Positions 4,159-6,398 of a stretch of DNA of 6,398 bases are shown piece after piece. Source of the stretch: Pseudomonadota bacterium. Lineage in GTDB: Bacteria; Pseudomonadota; Gammaproteobacteria; JAKAQQ01. Every line of letters starts with the position of its first letter. Position 1 is the stretch's first letter. Position numbers and translations under genes: made by a program. The stretch spans positions 1 to 6,398 of the forward strand of contig JAKARN010000085.1 of NCBI GenBank assembly GCA_021828425.1, given 5' to 3'. Below the pieces are notes generated by a model. The model made no database searches, was not told the origin of the DNA, and saw only the letters and a list, made by a program, of their open reading frames with translations.

Positions 4159-6398
4159 CAGGAATCGTCTCCAGAGGTTTTCTCGATCGCGGAAAAGCGA
4201 TCCGGGCGCAAACGGTGAAGCGTCTCAAGAAGCTCTTCCTCACGATAAGGTTTTGGCAGATAGGCATTGACCCCGATTTCCTGGGCACGTTGGCGATGCT
4301 TTTCTCCCGAGCGTGAGGTAATGATCACGATAGGCAGGGAGTGCAGGCGTTCATCGGCCCGGATGCGCGTGGACAGTTCAAACCCGTCCATGCGAGGCAT
4401 TTCGATATCCACCAAGGCCACGTCCGGTACGCGTTCTCCGAGAAGCATCAAGGCATCTACGCCGTCTTTGGCAGTCATGACCTCAATACCGCTGCGTTCC
4501 AAGAAACGCTGAGATACGCGGCGCATCGTGATGGAATCGTCGACGACGAGCACAAGCCCCCGTTGACGAGGCTGTGCAGCCGAAGCCACTACAGCTGCCA
4601 CATCGGGTACAACCGAGCGGCGGCGCAAGGCACGGACAAGTCCCACTGGATCCAGAACAAAAATAATGCTGCCGTCACCGAGAATGGTCGCACCGGAAAT
4701 TCCCGGGATGCTCGCCATTTGGATTCCGAGGGGCTTGACCACAATTTCCCGGCTTCCGATCAGGGTATCGACAGCGAACGCTCGATAATCGTCACCTCCC
4801 CTGGCGAGAAGCAGGGAAACGATCTCGGTGCCTGAAGCCCCCTCTGTAGGTCGGCCCAAGGCATGGAGAAGCGGCATGATCCGGTAACTGCGACCGCCGT
4901 ACAGATAAACCGGGTTCTCCTTCTGTATGACTTCCTCGTATTCCCGTGTGGTCATTCGACCCACGCCCTCGATGCTATGCAGGGGAACTGCATACTGGCC
5001 GGTTCCTGCGGTCACCAAGAGGGATTGCGAGATGGCCAGGGTAAAGGGCAGCCGGATCAACATCCGGGTCCCATGACCGGTCTCCGAGGTGACCTCGACG
5101 GTTCCTGCCAGATCGCGGATTTCGGCGGACACAACATCCATGCCGACACCACGCCCGGCAGTCTGTGTCAGTGTACGGGCGGTTGAAAAGCCGGGCCTGA
5201 AGATCATTTGGATCAGGTCATCCTGTGAGGGTTCCTGGCCGGGCGGAATGAGATCCATTTCGATGGCTTTGTCACGGATGGCCTGGAAATTGAGACCCGC
5301 GCCGTCATCCGCGACCTCAATGATCACTTCGGGCCCTTCCCGGCGGAAGGTCAGGGCGATCTGGCCGGCCGGATTCTTGCCGAGGGTTTGGCGTCGTTCG
5401 GGACTCTCGATACCATGAAACACCGCATTGCGAACCATGTGCTCCAGCGGGGCCACCAGCCGATCCAGAACACGTCGATCAAGTTCCGCTTCGGTTCCCT
5501 GAACCAGCATCCTCGCCTGCTTGCCGGCTTCGCGGGCCGTCCGCTCGACAACGCGCTCTAGCCTCGGCGCCACCGACTGGACAGAGACCAGTCGTCCCCG
5601 CATAAGGTTATCTTGGAGAACCGTGTTCACCCGGCCTTGCTGGAGCAAAAGTGTCGAGGATTCCCGGATCAGATTATCCAGCAAATGCTGCAAGCTGTTC
5701 AGGTCATTGACGGATTCAGCAAGCGCCCTCGACAATTCCTGTACCCGGGTATAGCGGTCCAACTCCAAGGGATCAAATCCAGCATGGGATTCGATGGTCT
5801 CTTGTGGGCGACGGGCAAGCATCTGGGCCTCGGTCTCAAGCTCCAAGCGACGCAACTGTTCACGCAGACGCTCAACGGTCCTCGCATGTTCTGCCAGGTT
5901 AAAAGCAATACTGTTGACCTGTTCCTCAAGCCGAGCTCGGTAGATTCCCACCTCACCAGCTTCGTTCAAGGCTTGATCCAGGAGCTCCGCCCGAACTCGA
6001 ACCACCGTAGAAGAAGGTGCTGGCTGGCCTGGCTGTGGAGCCGCGAGATCAGGTCCTGCAGCCTGTACCGCTTCCTGATCCTCCGGACCCATCCTAGGAG
6101 TGGATTCGCTGGTCTGGACTTCCGCCGACGAATCCTCAAGGGCCGTGGTCATGAACCTTGCCAGTGACGTCATGAGCCGCCGATCCTCACGCGGAACCTG
6201 TCCCTGGCGAGCCTGCGCCAACATCTGGTGCAGGGACCCGATCGCCGACTGGATCAGCTCTCCCAGCTGGTCACGTGCCACTTCGTCCCAATGAAGGGTC
6301 GCCCAGTCCAAAACGGATTCCAGTTCATGGGCCAATGAAGCGATGGCCTGGAAATTCGCGACCCGGGCACCACCTTTCAGGGTGTGCAAGGTCCTCTT
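4158..6398 (-). CDS. chpA: ChpA/PilL-type hybrid chemotaxis histidine kinase, C-terminal part (5' end outside window)
   Basis: This is the C-terminal 746 residues of a CheA-like hybrid kinase; the frame stays open to the window edge. Counting from the Leu codon at 6389: an Hpt domain (HTLKGGARVANF, phospho-His at 2) with helices to about 60; a Pro/Ala/Ser-rich linker (about 84-126); a long helical dimerisation region (about 129-265, with AGEVGIYRARLEEQV) typical of ChpA/PilL; an HATPase domain with N-box LEHMVRNAVFHGIESP (315-330), VADDGAGL (359-366), GRGVGMDVV (412-420) and HGTR (439-442); a CheW-like P5 domain (about 450-590); and a receiver domain (about 611-730) with D617/D618, phospho-acceptor D661 (VDIEMPRMDG), T691 and K713. 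The Hpt seen is probably the last of several, as in Pseudomonas ChpA, where the kinase controls type IV pilus twitching through PilG/PilH. The codon at 6389 is TTG inside the Hpt motif, not a start. The stop overlaps the CheW-like gene, and no methylesterase gene lies between. Confidence 0.92.
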   Translation of the reverse strand, partial: KRTLHTLKGGARVANFQAIASLAHELESVLDWATLHWDEVARDQLGELIQSAIGSLHQMLAQARQGQVPREDRRLMTSLARFMTTALEDSSAEVQTSESTPRMGPEDQEAVQAAGPDLAAPQPGQPAPSSTVVRVRAELLDQALNEAGEVGIYRARLEEQVNSIAFNLAEHARTVERLREQLRRLELETEAQMLARRPQETIESHAGFDPLELDRYTRVQELSRALAESVNDLNSLQHLLDNLIRESSTLLLQQGRVNTVLQDNLMRGRLVSVQSVAPRLERVVERTAREAGKQARMLVQGTEAELDRRVLDRLVAPLEHMVRNAVFHGIESPERRQTLGKNPAGQIALTFRREGPEVIIEVADDGAGLNFQAIRDKAIEMDLIPPGQEPSQDDLIQMIFRPGFSTARTLTQTAGRGVGMDVVSAEIRDLAGTVEVTSETGHGTRMLIRLPFTLAISQSLLVTAGTGQYAVPLHSIEGVGRMTTREYEEVIQKENPVYLYGGRSYRIMPLLHALGRPTEGASGTEIVSLLLARGGDDYRAFAVDTLIGSREIVVKPLGIQMASIPGISGATILGDGSIIFVLDPVGLVRALRRRSVVPDVAAVVASAAQPRQRGLVLVVDDSITMRRVSQRFLERSGIEVMTAKDGVDALMLLGERVPDVALVDIEMPRMDGFELSTRIRADERLHSLPIVIITSRSGEKHRQRAQEIGVNAYLPKPYREEELLETLHRLRPDRFSAIEKTSGDDS

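Noticed and set aside
5613..6167. 184-residue open frame on the + strand
   Set aside because: It is antisense to the helical and linker region of the ChpA-type kinase and shows no recognisable domain.
6387..6389. Possible start codon of the kinase at 6389
   Set aside because: It is a TTG (Leu) immediately before the phospho-His of the Hpt motif, and the frame stays open to the window edge with the family sequence RTLHTLKGGA, so the gene begins outside the window.

Overview
The window looks like chromosomal DNA of a moderately GC-rich, gammaproteobacterium-like organism. This is inferred from gene content: an FlhC-family activator, AmpD, BioA, RsmE and a ChpA/PilL-type chemosensory kinase with a CheW-like adaptor. 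An acidithiobacillus-like or purple-sulfur-like lineage would fit, but the sequence seen here cannot settle the genus.

Layout from left to right. Positions 1-294 hold no convincing gene. They carry a perfect extended -10 box (TGCTATAAT), directly followed by a flawless 13-bp inverted repeat with a GGAA loop, then a long leader with a 12-bp palindrome. At 295-867 (+) lies a 190-residue FlhC-family regulator with the CxxC...CxxC zinc motif. No flhD precedes it in the window. Its stop faces that of ampD (874-1470, -) with only 6 bases between. ampD diverges from bioA (1585-2940, +). bioA is coupled by a one-base stop/start overlap to rsmE (2940-3713, +). rsmE then runs tail-to-tail into a CheW-like gene (3691-4158, -), overlapping it by 23 bases. 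That gene is in turn overlapped by one base with the 3' part of a ChpA/PilL-type hybrid kinase (4158-6398, -), which is cut by the right edge of the window.

Functionally there are four modules: (i) a probable transcription regulator; (ii) peptidoglycan recycling (AmpD); (iii) a two-gene unit whose enzymes both consume S-adenosylmethionine, BioA as amino donor for biotin and RsmE as methyl donor for 16S rRNA; and (iv) the end of a chemosensory cluster of the type that controls type IV pili and twitching. Packing is very tight, with no clear U-tract terminator at either convergent junction. The least ordinary items are the FlhC homologue without an adjacent FlhD and the unexplained promoter-plus-hairpin block upstream of it. 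No clearly new multi-gene system is visible.
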